Translations under genes and position numbers: made by a program
The notes under the pieces: generated by a model
Database searches by the model: none
What the model saw: only the letters and a program-made list of their open reading frames with translations
What the model was told of the DNA's origin: nothing
Shown: one piece after another, positions 19,243 to 28,332 of the stretch
Layout: every line of letters starts with the position of its first letter
Position numbering within the stretch: position 1 is the stretch's first letter
Assembly: GCA_018262455.1 (NCBI GenBank)
Contig: JAGSPR010000028.1
Coordinates: 1 to 32,877, forward strand
DNA length: 32,877 nucleotides
DNA from: Deltaproteobacteria bacterium
Lineage (GTDB): Bacteria; Myxococcota; Polyangia; Haliangiales; Haliangiaceae
Direction: 5' to 3'

Positions 19243-22200
19243 ATGAACTGCAGCATGACGACCTGTCTCACTCGTTGCGTTCGGCAACATCGCTGGCTCG
19301 CCGGCGTTGCCATGTTGTGGCTGCTGTCACTGGTCCAGGCGTCGACGGCCCACGCGCAGGCGCTCACGAACTACGCGAGCCACACGACGGTCGGGCGCAG
19401 CGTCGTGGTGACCACCGCCACCGGGCAGCGCCTGCGGGTCACGCCGTATGGCGAGGCGATCGTCCGGATCCAGGCGATCGAGGCGGGGCAGTTCCTGCCC
19501 GACGATCACTACAACATGGTCGCGAGCCATGACATGCCGGGGACGCTCGCGGTCACCGACGGGGGGAGCTTCCTCGATCTGACCGGCGGCGGCGCGCGCG
19601 TCCGGCTCGCGAAGTCGCCCCTGCGGGTGCAGGTGTTTCGCACCGGGTCGACGACCCCGATCCTCGGCGATGCCGCCGGCGCGGTCTGGCCCGCCGGGGG
19701 CGGCGTCGCCCAGCAGTTCGCCGTCGATCCCGCGGAGAAGTTCGTGGGGCTCGGGCACGGCTTCCTCGGCCGCGTCGGCAAGCTCGAGCTCACCGGCACC
19801 GAGGTCTCGCGCAACTACGGGCTCGCGGAAGGCGAGCAGGCGCCGCTGATCGTGCCGTTCTACCTGTCGAGCAAGGGCTACGGCGTGTTCGTCAACAGCT
19901 CGTTCGGCAACCGCTTCCGGTTCAACGTGGCGGGCAGCTACGAGGTGCTCCTCGCCGGCAGCGAGCTGGACTACTTCGTGATGGTCGGGCCCGGTCTCCC
20001 GGCGGTGCTCGCGCAGTACACGAGCCTGACCGGACGGCCGCGCCTGCCGCAGCTCGCGATGTTCGGCCTCGCGCTGTCCGACAAGTCAGAGCCGACGGTC
20101 TCGGCGGCCGCGTGGTGGCAGGCCAAGATCCGCGGCCACCGCGCGGCGGGCTACCCGATCGATCACATGGTCAACGACAACCGGTGGCGCGCCGGCGGCG
20201 GCGAGCGCTGCGTGTCTCGCTTCGAATGGGATCCGGTCCGCTATCCCGATCCTGCCGGGTTCCGCGCGTGGATGCAGGGGCAAGGGCTGGTGTCGACGCT
20301 CGACTTCAATCGCTGCATCGCGAACCAGAGCGCGGGCTGGCAGCCTTCGTTCAACCTGCCGGATCCCGGGACGGTCGAGTTCGGCACGAGCGCGCCGGAT
20401 CTGACGCGCGCCGACGTCCGGGCGTGGTGGTGGAACCTGATGTGGACCAGGACGCTCGATCCCGCGCTCGCGTATCCCGGGGACGCGCTGTGGATCGACG
20501 AGTTCGACCAGATGGGCTCGGCCCCGGCCGGGCAGATCCTCGGCAACGGGCGGACGTGGGGCGAGATGCGGAACAACTGGTTCCTGCTGATCGCGCGCGC
20601 GCTCGGCGAGGACGGCTGGGACAAGGCGCTGCAACGCCGGCCGTTCACCTGGGTGCGCGGCATGACGGCGGGCGGCCAGCGCTACGCGACGCTGTGGAGC
20701 GGCGACATCGATCCGACGTACGCCGAGATGAAGCTCCAGATCCGCGGCATGCTCGCGGCGGGGCTCGGCGGGTTTCCGTTCTGGGGCCACGACGCCGGTG
20801 GGTTTCACGGCGAGGCGATCACCGCGACGCAGTTCGACGAGATCTATCGCCAGTGGTCGATGGCGTTCGGTGCCTTCACCCCGTACTGGAAGCCGCACGG
20901 CACGGTGCACTCGCGGTGGCCCGGCGATCGCGATCTCGATTCGCAGCGCACCGCGCGAGTCTACGGCGACCTTCGCTACCAGCTGCTGCCATACACGTAC
21001 TCGTTCGCGCGCGAGGCGAGCGAGACCGGCATGCCGATCGCCCGCGCGATGCTGCTCGCCTACAGCGATCGCCCCGAGGCGTGGCAACGCGACCTCCAGT
21101 ACCTGTGGGGCAGCGAGCTGCTCGTCGTGCCCAACGCGGGGCCCGGCTACAACAACGTCGACACCTGGCTGCCGCCCGGTCGCTGGTACGACTTCTGGAA
21201 CGATGACCGGTTCGACGGCGATCGTACGATCACCACCTCGGCCCCGCCGGGCCGCGTCCTGCTCTACGCCCGCGCCGGCGCGATCATCCCGACCGCACCC
21301 GTGGCCTCGAGCACGGCGTTCCTGCGACGCGACGTCCTCGACCTCCACGTCTACGACGGCGCGAACGGCTCGTTCACGCTGCGCGAGGACGATGGCGTGA
21401 CCGAGGCCTATCGCGGCGCCGAGCATCGCGAGACCCAGCTGTCCTACGACACCGGCACGCAGACGCTCTCGATCGCCGCCGCGACCGGGAGCTATCCGGG
21501 CGCACCCGCGGCGCGTCGCTACGTCGTCCACTTCCACGGGCTCGCCACCCCCGCGTGCGCCAGCGTCGACGGCGCGCCGGTCGCGCAGCTCCGGACCGAG
21601 CAGCTCGCGCACGTGCTCGGCGCCGGCGCAGCGTGGACCGCGAGCACGCACGGCACGCTCGCGGTCGTCGTCCCGGCGGCCCCCGTCGATCGCGCGGTGA
21701 CGGTCGCGGTGCGCGGCTGTACCGCCGACGTCCCGACGCGCTACGAAGCCGAGGCCGCGGTCACCAACGCGACGGTCGGCGCCAAGGCCGTGGCCTCCGG
21801 CGGCTCGTATGTCGGCGCGCTCAACGTCGTCGGCAGCTACGTGGAGCTCCACGTGATGGCCGCGCAGGCCGGCGAGCACGACGTGACGATCGGCTACGCG
21901 AACGGCCGGGCGAGTCGCGCGGTGCGCGGGCTGTACGTCGGAGGCACGCGGATCCACGACCTGTATTTCCCGACGACGCCGGACTGGGATGACTTCACCG
22001 TGACCCAACCGGTGCGCGTCCAGCTCGCGGCCGGCGACAACACGCTGCGCATCCAGACCGACGCTGCCGACGACGAGACGATCGATCTCGACTTCGTGGA
22101 CGTCTATGAGGCCTTGCCCGCGCCGATCGCTCCATTCTATCAGGCGCTCGATGCGACCGGGCTCGTCGTCGTCGAGGCCGAGCACTTTGGCGTGCGGAAC

Positions 22201-22779
22201 GACGTCGGCGGTCACAGCTGGCAAGCGATCACCTACGCGCAAGGCTATGCCGGCGAGGGTGCCGTGGTCGCGCAGCCAAACCTCGGGACCACGATCGCCG
22301 GCACCGAGAGCCCGCGCCTCGACTACGAGGTTCAGTTCGAGCGCACCGGCACGCACTACGTGTGGATCCGCGGTCACGCGTACGGGCGTGATGGCGACGA
22401 CACGGTGACGGTCGGCCTCGACGGCGCGTCGCCCCACCCCGTGAGCTTCGCGGCGGCCGAGGACTTCGCGTGGGCCGGCGGAGAGCTCGTCGCGATCGAG
22501 GTCGCGTCGCCGGGTGTCCACACCCTCAACCTGTGGATGAACGAGGACGGCGCGATCGTCGATCGGATCCTGCTGACCCCCGACCGCGCGTTCACGCCCG
22601 ACGGCAGCGGTCCCGACGAGAGCGGGCACGTGCCGGGCGTGCCCGATCCCGACGGCCCGGGCACGCCGGGTGCCGGCGGTTGCGGCTGCCAGACCACCGA
22701 TCCCTCGGCGTTGCCGTGGCTCGCGCTCGGGGTCGCCGCGGTGCTCCGCCGGCGTCGCCGCTGCGGGGCGGTCGGGTAG
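19243..22779 (+). CDS. Secreted GH31-family glycosidase with two CBM-like domains and MYXO-CTERM anchor
   Basis: 1178 residues. A signal peptide ends in LVQASTAHAQ. The N-terminal beta domain leads into a GH31 barrel: WRAGGGERCVSRFEWDP, LWIDEFDQMG with probable nucleophile Asp419, RPFTWVRGMTAGGQRYATLW, then SGD with probable acid/base Asp488, and LGGFPFWGHDAGGF. The 69-residue gap between the two Asp is close to that of alpha-xylosidase YicI; alpha-glucosidase or alpha-xylosidase type retaining activity is inferred. About residues 834-960 (RYEAEAAVTNATVG, YVELHVMAAQAGEHDVTIGY) form a CBM35/CBM6-like domain and about 972-1115 (VVVEAEHFGVRNDVGGHSW) a second binding-like domain. The end, after a Gly/Pro/Asp linker, is GGCGCQ, LPWLALGVAAVL and RRRRR: a MYXO-CTERM tag for cell-surface retention. 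The ribosome site AGGAG supports ATG 19243. Confidence 0.9.
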   Translation: MNCSMTTCLTRCVRQHRWLAGVAMLWLLSLVQASTAHAQALTNYASHTTVGRSVVVTTATGQRLRVTPYGEAIVRIQAIEAGQFLPDDHYNMVASHDMPGTLAVTDGGSFLDLTGGGARVRLAKSPLRVQVFRTGSTTPILGDAAGAVWPAGGGVAQQFAVDPAEKFVGLGHGFLGRVGKLELTGTEVSRNYGLAEGEQAPLIVPFYLSSKGYGVFVNSSFGNRFRFNVAGSYEVLLAGSELDYFVMVGPGLPAVLAQYTSLTGRPRLPQLAMFGLALSDKSEPTVSAAAWWQAKIRGHRAAGYPIDHMVNDNRWRAGGGERCVSRFEWDPVRYPDPAGFRAWMQGQGLVSTLDFNRCIANQSAGWQPSFNLPDPGTVEFGTSAPDLTRADVRAWWWNLMWTRTLDPALAYPGDALWIDEFDQMGSAPAGQILGNGRTWGEMRNNWFLLIARALGEDGWDKALQRRPFTWVRGMTAGGQRYATLWSGDIDPTYAEMKLQIRGMLAAGLGGFPFWGHDAGGFHGEAITATQFDEIYRQWSMAFGAFTPYWKPHGTVHSRWPGDRDLDSQRTARVYGDLRYQLLPYTYSFAREASETGMPIARAMLLAYSDRPEAWQRDLQYLWGSELLVVPNAGPGYNNVDTWLPPGRWYDFWNDDRFDGDRTITTSAPPGRVLLYARAGAIIPTAPVASSTAFLRRDVLDLHVYDGANGSFTLREDDGVTEAYRGAEHRETQLSYDTGTQTLSIAAATGSYPGAPAARRYVVHFHGLATPACASVDGAPVAQLRTEQLAHVLGAGAAWTASTHGTLAVVVPAAPVDRAVTVAVRGCTADVPTRYEAEAAVTNATVGAKAVASGGSYVGALNVVGSYVELHVMAAQAGEHDVTIGYANGRASRAVRGLYVGGTRIHDLYFPTTPDWDDFTVTQPVRVQLAAGDNTLRIQTDAADDETIDLDFVDVYEALPAPIAPFYQALDATGLVVVEAEHFGVRNDVGGHSWQAITYAQGYAGEGAVVAQPNLGTTIAGTESPRLDYEVQFERTGTHYVWIRGHAYGRDGDDTVTVGLDGASPHPVSFAAAEDFAWAGGELVAIEVASPGVHTLNLWMNEDGAIVDRILLTPDRAFTPDGSGPDESGHVPGVPDPDGPGTPGAGGCGCQTTDPSALPWLALGVAAVLRRRRRCGAVG

Positions 22780-22799
22780 CGGACCGGACGTCGGGCTCA

Positions 22800-22862
22800 G
22801 CCAGCGGGACGTTCGCATCCTCTCGCTGGCATGTCGGCGACCTCGAGCGACACGAGGCCGAC
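22800..22862 (+). terminator. Two tandem hairpins after the GH31 gene
   Basis: GCCAGCG (22800-22806) pairs with CGCTGGC (22824-22830). Then GTCGG and CCTCG (22833-22845) pair with CGAGG and CCGAC (22853-22862) around a 7-nt loop, with a 3-nt bulge. They start 21 nt after the stop codon in the 157-nt gap before the next gene. There is no T tract, so termination is only suggested. Confidence 0.3.
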
Positions 22863-22936
22863 GATCTCCTTGGCGGCGAGCGCGCAGCGCATCTCGGATG
22901 TATGCGTCACATCGACGATTCCTGTACGTTCCGAGC

Positions 22937-24967
22937 GTGACTCGCTCGCTCGTGCTGGTTCTCGTGCTCGCCGCTTGTGGCGCAGCTCACGTCGCCCCCA
23001 CCGATTCGCTGCGGGACGTTCGAGAGGGCGACGTGTTCGGAGCCGAGACCTGGCGCGTCCCGGGCTTGGTCGAGTACATCGGCTTCTCCGGAGACGACAT
23101 CGTGGTCGCCACTCAGGGCGGCGCGATCGCTCGGTTCGGCAGAGATGGCACGCGCCACATCGTCGTGGAGGGTGCGCTCGCCGACGTCGCCGGTGTCGCG
23201 ATGCAGGATGACTCGCTGGTGATGGCGAGCGATCGCATCATCCGTGTCGACCTCCGGACCGGCGCAGCCAGTCCCGTCGACCTCGGCCATTCGGCTTACG
23301 CGCTCGCGGTCGCAAACGGCCGAGCCGTCGTCGGCGAAGGACGCGAGGGTCCATTGCGCGTCATCGACATCGCGACCGGCAAGGTGCTCACCGAGCTCGA
23401 GCACTCTCGCGGCTACGTCTCGCCGCGCATCGTCGGCGACTGGGTGCTCGCCGGCCGAGACGAGCGCGCCGCCGGCATCTGGGAGCTCGCGACCGGCAAG
23501 CGGCATCGTGCGTTTGCCGTCGGCAACGCGACGCTGTACGCGATGTCCCCCGACCGCCAGCTGATCGCGACCGGCAACTTCTTCGCGGCCTCAGAGAATG
23601 CGATCGACATCAATCGCATCGACACTGGCGCACGCACGGGGACGATCCGCCTTTCCTGCAGTCCTGACGCACTGGCGTTCGCCCCGGCCAGCGATCGGCT
23701 CGCGATCGCGTGCAAGGACGAGATCCGGATCGTCAAGGCGCCGGGCGGCGAGCAGGTCGCGAAGCTCCCCGGTTCGCGCGCGCACGTGCGCTCGCTCGAG
23801 TGGTCTCCGACCGGCGATCTCCTCGCGCTCGGCGGCAACGACAGCATCCTTCATGTCTGGCGCACCGACACGTGGGAGCCGCTGACACGCGTGACGGGCT
23901 CACGGGGTGAGATCCGCGAGATCAAGGTCACCGGCCGTTATCTCGTCGCCCACTCGCTGGCCGGCAACTCGGCGTGGCTGTGGGTGACCGATCTCGTGAA
24001 GCCCGTGATCGAGCTCGGCGGTGTCGGCCGCGAGATCCTCACCGTCGAGGGCGATGGCAACGACGTGCTCGTCGCGCTGATGAGCTCCGCCGGTGGCGAA
24101 CCGCGTGCCGTCGTCGAGCGCTGGCGAGGCGTCTCGCGCGTCGCGCAAGCAGCGCTTCCGGCAGCGCGCACCGGGCTGCCGCCGCTCGTTCGCGCGCTAG
24201 GTCCCATCGCCGGCGGTGGCGTGTGGTTCACCGCCGAGGGTCGCGTCACCGTGCTCGACGCCGATCTTCGCCCGCGCTGGACATCGCCGCTGACGACCGA
24301 CCCGAAGGATCCGACGGCGATCGGCTACGGTAACGCCGGCGCGACCAAGAACGGCGCCGTCATCGCCCTCCACGCCGGCGGGAAGCTCAGCATTGTCTCC
24401 GGCATCGAGCGGCGGCTCGCCGCGAGCGAGCGGTACGTCGGCTGCGGCAACACACCGCCGGCCGTCTCGCCGGACGGCAAGCGCGTCGCGCTCCTCGATC
24501 CGAAGGGTATCTTCGTGTTCGACGCCAGTACCGCGAAGGTGATCGCGTCGCGCGGGGTTCCTACCGACGACGAGGACCCCCGTGCGCTCGCCTGGAGCGG
24601 CGACGGCGAGCTCGTCGCGCTCGCAGGCCGGTTGCTCGTCGCGTGGAACGTCACGGCGAACACGGCGATCGTGATGCCCTCCGCCCCGAGCGCGATCACA
24701 CTCGCGATCGACCACGATCGCATCTATTTCGGCCGCAACGACGGCACCGTCGCGCGCCGCTCTCTCAGTGCGATGCGCCGCGGAGCGAAGCCGTTTCCGA
24801 TCGCGACGCCAGCCGCGTGCGAGGACGAAGGCGGCACCATGGGCCTCGCCTCGTTCGGACGCCTCGGCGGTAGCGATGCGCCGCGTGGACGCCTCGACGA
24901 TGCCGGAGCGTACGACGAACCCGATCCGCCGATCCCTGGCGAATCAGGCGGCACCGAAGCCGAGTAG
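22937..24967 (+). CDS. Beta-propeller (WD40-like) lipoprotein
   Basis: 676 residues from GTG 22937. The start is a short, canonical lipoprotein signal, VTRSLVLVLVLAACGAAH, with lipobox LAAC; an in-frame ATG at 22898 is the alternative, and neither has a clear ribosome site. The mature part is a series of beta-propeller blades with recurring phrases: FSGDDIVVATQGGAIARFGR, DLRTGAASPVDLGHSAYALA, SPDRQLIATGNFF, LEWSPTGDLLALGGNDSILH, VSPDGKRVALLDPKGIFVFD and LAWSGDGELVALAGRLLVAW. It probably forms one or two propellers on the envelope surface serving protein binding rather than catalysis. The tail (about 45 residues) is acidic, Gly/Pro-rich and disordered-looking. It is on the same strand as the glycosidase, 157 nt downstream, but hairpins lie between them, so cotranscription is doubtful. 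Confidence 0.82.
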   Translation: MTRSLVLVLVLAACGAAHVAPTDSLRDVREGDVFGAETWRVPGLVEYIGFSGDDIVVATQGGAIARFGRDGTRHIVVEGALADVAGVAMQDDSLVMASDRIIRVDLRTGAASPVDLGHSAYALAVANGRAVVGEGREGPLRVIDIATGKVLTELEHSRGYVSPRIVGDWVLAGRDERAAGIWELATGKRHRAFAVGNATLYAMSPDRQLIATGNFFAASENAIDINRIDTGARTGTIRLSCSPDALAFAPASDRLAIACKDEIRIVKAPGGEQVAKLPGSRAHVRSLEWSPTGDLLALGGNDSILHVWRTDTWEPLTRVTGSRGEIREIKVTGRYLVAHSLAGNSAWLWVTDLVKPVIELGGVGREILTVEGDGNDVLVALMSSAGGEPRAVVERWRGVSRVAQAALPAARTGLPPLVRALGPIAGGGVWFTAEGRVTVLDADLRPRWTSPLTTDPKDPTAIGYGNAGATKNGAVIALHAGGKLSIVSGIERRLAASERYVGCGNTPPAVSPDGKRVALLDPKGIFVFDASTAKVIASRGVPTDDEDPRALAWSGDGELVALAGRLLVAWNVTANTAIVMPSAPSAITLAIDHDRIYFGRNDGTVARRSLSAMRRGAKPFPIATPAACEDEGGTMGLASFGRLGGSDAPRGRLDDAGAYDEPDPPIPGESGGTEAE

Positions 24968-25023
24968 CCGGCCGAGCGTAACGTCGGAGTGGCCCAACCG
25001 TTCAAGACCTCTGTGGCCAGCTG

Positions 25024-26280
25024 CTAGCGTCCGCGCCCGCCGAGTAGCCCCGCGACGATCACCGCCCCCGTCGCACCGGCGAGCAGCAAGAGGCTGGGGC
25101 CGATGTCCGGTTGTCGGACGGCGGCGACCACGCCGGGCAGGGCGACGAAGATCGTCCACCAGCCGACCAGCCAGGCGAGCTTGGCTCGCGCGCGGGCGGC
25201 CGCGGTGATCGGCAGCGTGCTCGACAGCCTGTGCAGTTCGATCGGCGGGCGCTGCAGCCGGCCGGCGAGCACGATGCCGTACGCGGCGGATCCGGCGAAC
25301 GTCGCGGTCAGCCACGGGCCCGGATCGTCGGGCTGGGAGATCGCCACGATGACCAGCACGAGGAACGCGAGCGCCCCGAGCGCGAACGCCATCGGGTAGC
25401 GCCGGCGGACGAGCCGCACGTCCTTGCGATACGGCAGCGCGGCCTCCCCGAGCAGGTGAGCGATCGCACGCTCGATCGTCGTCGGTGGGCGGATCTCGAG
25501 CGAGGCGAGGCGCTGGCGATCGAGCGCCGACACGTCGCGCAGGATCGACCCCATCACGCGCGGCGCGCTCGCCCGGATCGCGACGATCGCGAGGACGCTC
25601 GCCCCCGCGATCGAGCCGAGCACGATCGCCGCGGGCACCACCGGCGTCCCGCCCGTCAGCCAGGTCGTGAGCAGGAAGCTGCCGGTCAGCAGCACGGTGG
25701 CGCCGAACCCGGGGAGCGCACCGAGCAGCGCCGACGACGGCGGCTCCGGGGTCTGGGCCAGGCCCGCCGCCGCGCGCACCCGTTGCACCCGGTCGTCGCG
25801 CTGGCCGAGGGCCACGAGGGAAGCGGCCCAGGTCGCGATCGCCGGGATGAACAGCGCCGCGCCGAGGCCGAGCGCGAGCGCGAGCGCCGCATGCCGCGCC
25901 GCGAGCTCGATCGAGATGGACGCGAACGGCGCGGCTCCGATGATCGTGGCGAGCGTGGTGGCGAGCGAGGCACGCACGCAGCGCACCAGCGCCGCATCGA
26001 ACAGGGGCCCGCCCTCGATCGGGAGCTGCGCGAGCAGCGACGCGTCGGCTCGCCAGTACAGGTGGAACGGCACGCGGAGGAACGCGACCGCGAACGCGAC
26101 CACCGTGGCGGCGAGCCAGGTGTGACTTGCCGACGCCATGCTGACGGATGCGCGCCAGCCGACCCAGGCGGCGATCGCTCCACCCGCGACGATCGCGATC
26201 ACGAACCGCGACGTCCACCAGCCGGCCCGCGCGCGCCGCTCGTGCAGCGCCGACCACCGGATCAGCTCGCGCGACGTCAT
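25024..26280 (-). CDS. ABC transporter permease
   Basis: A 418-residue integral membrane protein with many hydrophobic segments, for example FVIAIVAGGAIAAWVGW, LALALGLGAALFIPAIATWA, VVPAAIVLGSIAGASVLAIV, MAFALGALAFLVLVIVAIS and SLLLLAGATGAVIVAGLLGG. A cytoplasmic loop rich in Arg, EAALPYRKDVRLVRRRYP, lies in the second half. The fold class resembles ABC-2 type permeases, and the ATPase gene sits directly upstream, so it is assigned as that ATPase's membrane partner, with substrate unknown. The start is ATG 26280, 4 nt after the ATPase stop; in-frame ATG 26301 would overlap the ATPase by 17 nt. It is the last gene of the four-gene minus-strand operon. Confidence 0.8.
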   Translation of the reverse strand: MTSRELIRWSALHERRARAGWWTSRFVIAIVAGGAIAAWVGWRASVSMASASHTWLAATVVAFAVAFLRVPFHLYWRADASLLAQLPIEGGPLFDAALVRCVRASLATTLATIIGAAPFASISIELAARHAALALALGLGAALFIPAIATWAASLVALGQRDDRVQRVRAAAGLAQTPEPPSSALLGALPGFGATVLLTGSFLLTTWLTGGTPVVPAAIVLGSIAGASVLAIVAIRASAPRVMGSILRDVSALDRQRLASLEIRPPTTIERAIAHLLGEAALPYRKDVRLVRRRYPMAFALGALAFLVLVIVAISQPDDPGPWLTATFAGSAAYGIVLAGRLQRPPIELHRLSSTLPITAAARARAKLAWLVGWWTIFVALPGVVAAVRQPDIGPSLLLLAGATGAVIVAGLLGGRGR

Positions 26281-26284
26281 GAGC

Positions 26285-27016
26285 TCACGTCGGGCCTTCA
26301 TCGGCGATCAGCGAGACGTAGAGATCCTCGACCGCCGACGGGCCCTGCGCGAGCAGCGTCTTGACCTCGTCACCGCGGTGGTCGGCGACGAGCTTGCCCT
26401 TGTCCATGATCAGGATCCGATCGCACATCCGCTCGGCGACGCCGAGCAGGTGGGTCGACATCAGGATGGCGGCGCCGCGCTCGGCCGTGGCGCGCAGGGT
26501 CGCGCGGGCGGCTCGCGAGGCGTGGGGGTCGAGGCCGTTGAGGGTCTCGTCGAGCAACGCGAGCTCGATCGGTCCGACGAGCGCGGCGGCGAGCCCGACG
26601 CGCTGGCGCATGCCGAACGAGAGCTCGCGGCACGGCCGGTGGGCGATCTTCGTCAGCCCGAGCTGCGCGAGGACGGCCTCCGCTGCCGCGAGGTCAGCCC
26701 CGCGGGCCTCGGCCACGAAGCCGACGTGCTCGAGCACCGTGAAGAACTCGTAGAGTGCCGGTGGCTGATCGGCGAAGCCGACCTTGCGGCGCGCGGCGCG
26801 CGGTGCGGTCGCGAAGTCCTCGCCGGCCACCGTGATCTTCCCGCTGGACGCGACGATCGCGCCGGCCATCGCGGCGAGCGTGGTGCTCTTGCCGGCACCG
26901 TTGGGCCCGAGGAGCAGCGCGATCTCGCCGCCCGCGAGCTCGAACGACAGGTGATCGACGGCGACGCGCTTGCCGTAGTGGATCGTGAGGCCGTCGACGC
27001 TCGCGGTGGTCACCAC
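26285..27016 (-). CDS. ABC transporter ATP-binding protein
   Basis: 243 residues, a complete single nucleotide-binding domain. Walker A GPNGAGKST, Q-loop region in FADQPPALYEFF, a variant signature LSFGMRQR in place of LSGGQ, Walker B LALLDETLNGLD in which the usual Pro after Glu is Thr, and H-loop STH are all present in order. The signature and the GFADQPPALYEFFTVLEH segment resemble ABC-2 type exporters (drug, polysaccharide or protein-maturation types). The start is one of two consecutive GTG codons (27016 or 27013), overlapping the stop of the upstream gene (27010-27012); the second gives a GTGA overlap. It should pair with the permease immediately downstream to drive export or membrane remodelling. 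Confidence 0.93.
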   Translation of the reverse strand: MVTTASVDGLTIHYGKRVAVDHLSFELAGGEIALLLGPNGAGKSTTLAAMAGAIVASSGKITVAGEDFATAPRAARRKVGFADQPPALYEFFTVLEHVGFVAEARGADLAAAEAVLAQLGLTKIAHRPCRELSFGMRQRVGLAAALVGPIELALLDETLNGLDPHASRAARATLRATAERGAAILMSTHLLGVAERMCDRILIMDKGKLVADHRGDEVKTLLAQGPSAVEDLYVSLIADEGPT

Positions 27017-28332
27017 GTGTACACCACCACGTAGAGGACCTTGGACTGGCCATTCGCCGGTGCGACCAGCCGCAGCGAGATCTGCTGCGGCCCCTCCTTC
27101 GCCGCGAGCGGCGCGCTCTGGTAGGCGAGGGTCCAGTTCTGACCGCGGTAGAGGTGCTCGCGGAGGACGACCTCGACGGGTCGCGGGCGCTTGTTGTCGA
27201 TCGTGATCACGAACTCCTCGGTGAGGCGCCTGGCGTCATCGTCGTCGGTCAGCTCGCGGCGCTCGCGCTTGCCGGTGACGCCAGCGGCGATGCCCACGGG
27301 GACGGTGTCGACGCTCGCGACGCGCGTGGCGACGTCGAACAGGCGCGCCTCGCCGAGCACCGCGAGCGAGCCGTCGGCGCGCCGCTCGAGCAGGCGCACC
27401 GGGCCGGCAGGGAGCCCCGCGGTGGCGACCACGTCGCGCTGGACCTCGAAGCTCTCGGTCACGAGCCCGCGGGCGGGCGGATGCACCCCGAACGAGGTGT
27501 CGCGAAACGGCGCGGCGCCTCCGTGATCGAGCTTGGTGCCGATCGGATCGTAGACGAGCACGGACCGCATCTCGCGAGGCGCGGTGTTCGCGAGCAGCTC
27601 GATCCGGCTATCGCCCTCGACCAGATCGAACCGCCCGAGCTGGCGTGGGATCGGCGCGGGCGTGATGCTCGGTGGCTTGCCGGCGAGCCGGCTGGCCATC
27701 CGCTCCGCGACGTGCCCGGTCGCGAGCTCCTGCTCGGCATCGAGGATCCGGAGCTCGGCATCGCGAAACCCGATCCCGGTGGCGTTGCGGATCGCGATCG
27801 CACCGCGCAGCACCGCGCGATCGCGCGCCATGGTGGTGGTCATCGTATAGGCCGCATCCCACGAGATCCGCTCGGTGGTGTAGTTGACGCTGAACATGAA
27901 CGTGCCCTCGTGCGTCGCGCCGAGCACGAGCTCGATCTCGGTGGGCGCGAGCGGTTGCTCCGGATCGGGCGCGGGAGTCAGGACCTCGTCGGGGTCCTCG
28001 GGAGCATCCTCGGAGTCGCCCTCGATCGGGGGCGGCAACCCACCCGAGGGGTCGCCGATCGCGTGTGCCTCGCGCACGGTCAGCCCCCCCTGATCGACGA
28101 TGTAGACCTGTTCCGCACGCACGCCAGCGGCCACGCGGACGCGCACGGTTCCGGTCGAGGCCGGTGGGATCACGACCGCGACCCGCTGGCTGACCACCGC
28201 ATGGTCGCGATACAGCGTGATCTCGGAGCCGGCGGTGCCTCCGCGCGATGCGGGCGGGGCTCCGTGTGGCCGAGCCGCACAACCCGCGGGCCCCACCACC
28301 AAGGCGAGCACGAGCGCGCCGCGACTCACCAT
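27010..28332 (-). CDS. DUF4139-type putative lipoprotein (second paralogue)
   Basis: 440 residues from ATG 28332, which overlaps the upstream stop codon by 7 nt. The start MVSRGALVLALVVGPAGCAA is a lipoprotein-like signal (PAGC). The sequence then follows the plan of DUF4139 proteins: an N-terminal beta region (EITLYRDHAVVSQRVAV), a Pro/Asp/Glu-rich insert (about 100-130), the core ERISWDAAYTMTTT...AIAIRNATGIGFRDAEL, and a C-terminal beta domain ending in KVLYVVVYTW. The next gene upstream (28326-29750) has the same plan and the same kind of ending (TVTYSVVYSW), so the two are tandem paralogues. The open frame continues to 29079 without a start that makes sense. Role unknown; surface location and dependence on the neighbouring ABC transporter are inferred. 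Confidence 0.8.
   Translation of the reverse strand: MVSRGALVLALVVGPAGCAARPHGAPPASRGGTAGSEITLYRDHAVVSQRVAVVIPPASTGTVRVRVAAGVRAEQVYIVDQGGLTVREAHAIGDPSGGLPPPIEGDSEDAPEDPDEVLTPAPDPEQPLAPTEIELVLGATHEGTFMFSVNYTTERISWDAAYTMTTTMARDRAVLRGAIAIRNATGIGFRDAELRILDAEQELATGHVAERMASRLAGKPPSITPAPIPRQLGRFDLVEGDSRIELLANTAPREMRSVLVYDPIGTKLDHGGAAPFRDTSFGVHPPARGLVTESFEVQRDVVATAGLPAGPVRLLERRADGSLAVLGEARLFDVATRVASVDTVPVGIAAGVTGKRERRELTDDDDARRLTEEFVITIDNKRPRPVEVVLREHLYRGQNWTLAYQSAPLAAKEGPQQISLRLVAPANGQSKVLYVVVYTW

Noticed and set aside
20086..22818. 910-codon minus-strand open frame opposite the GH31 gene
   Set aside because: Antisense to a clear GH31/CBM/MYXO-CTERM protein; it shows no domain, signal or ribosome site.
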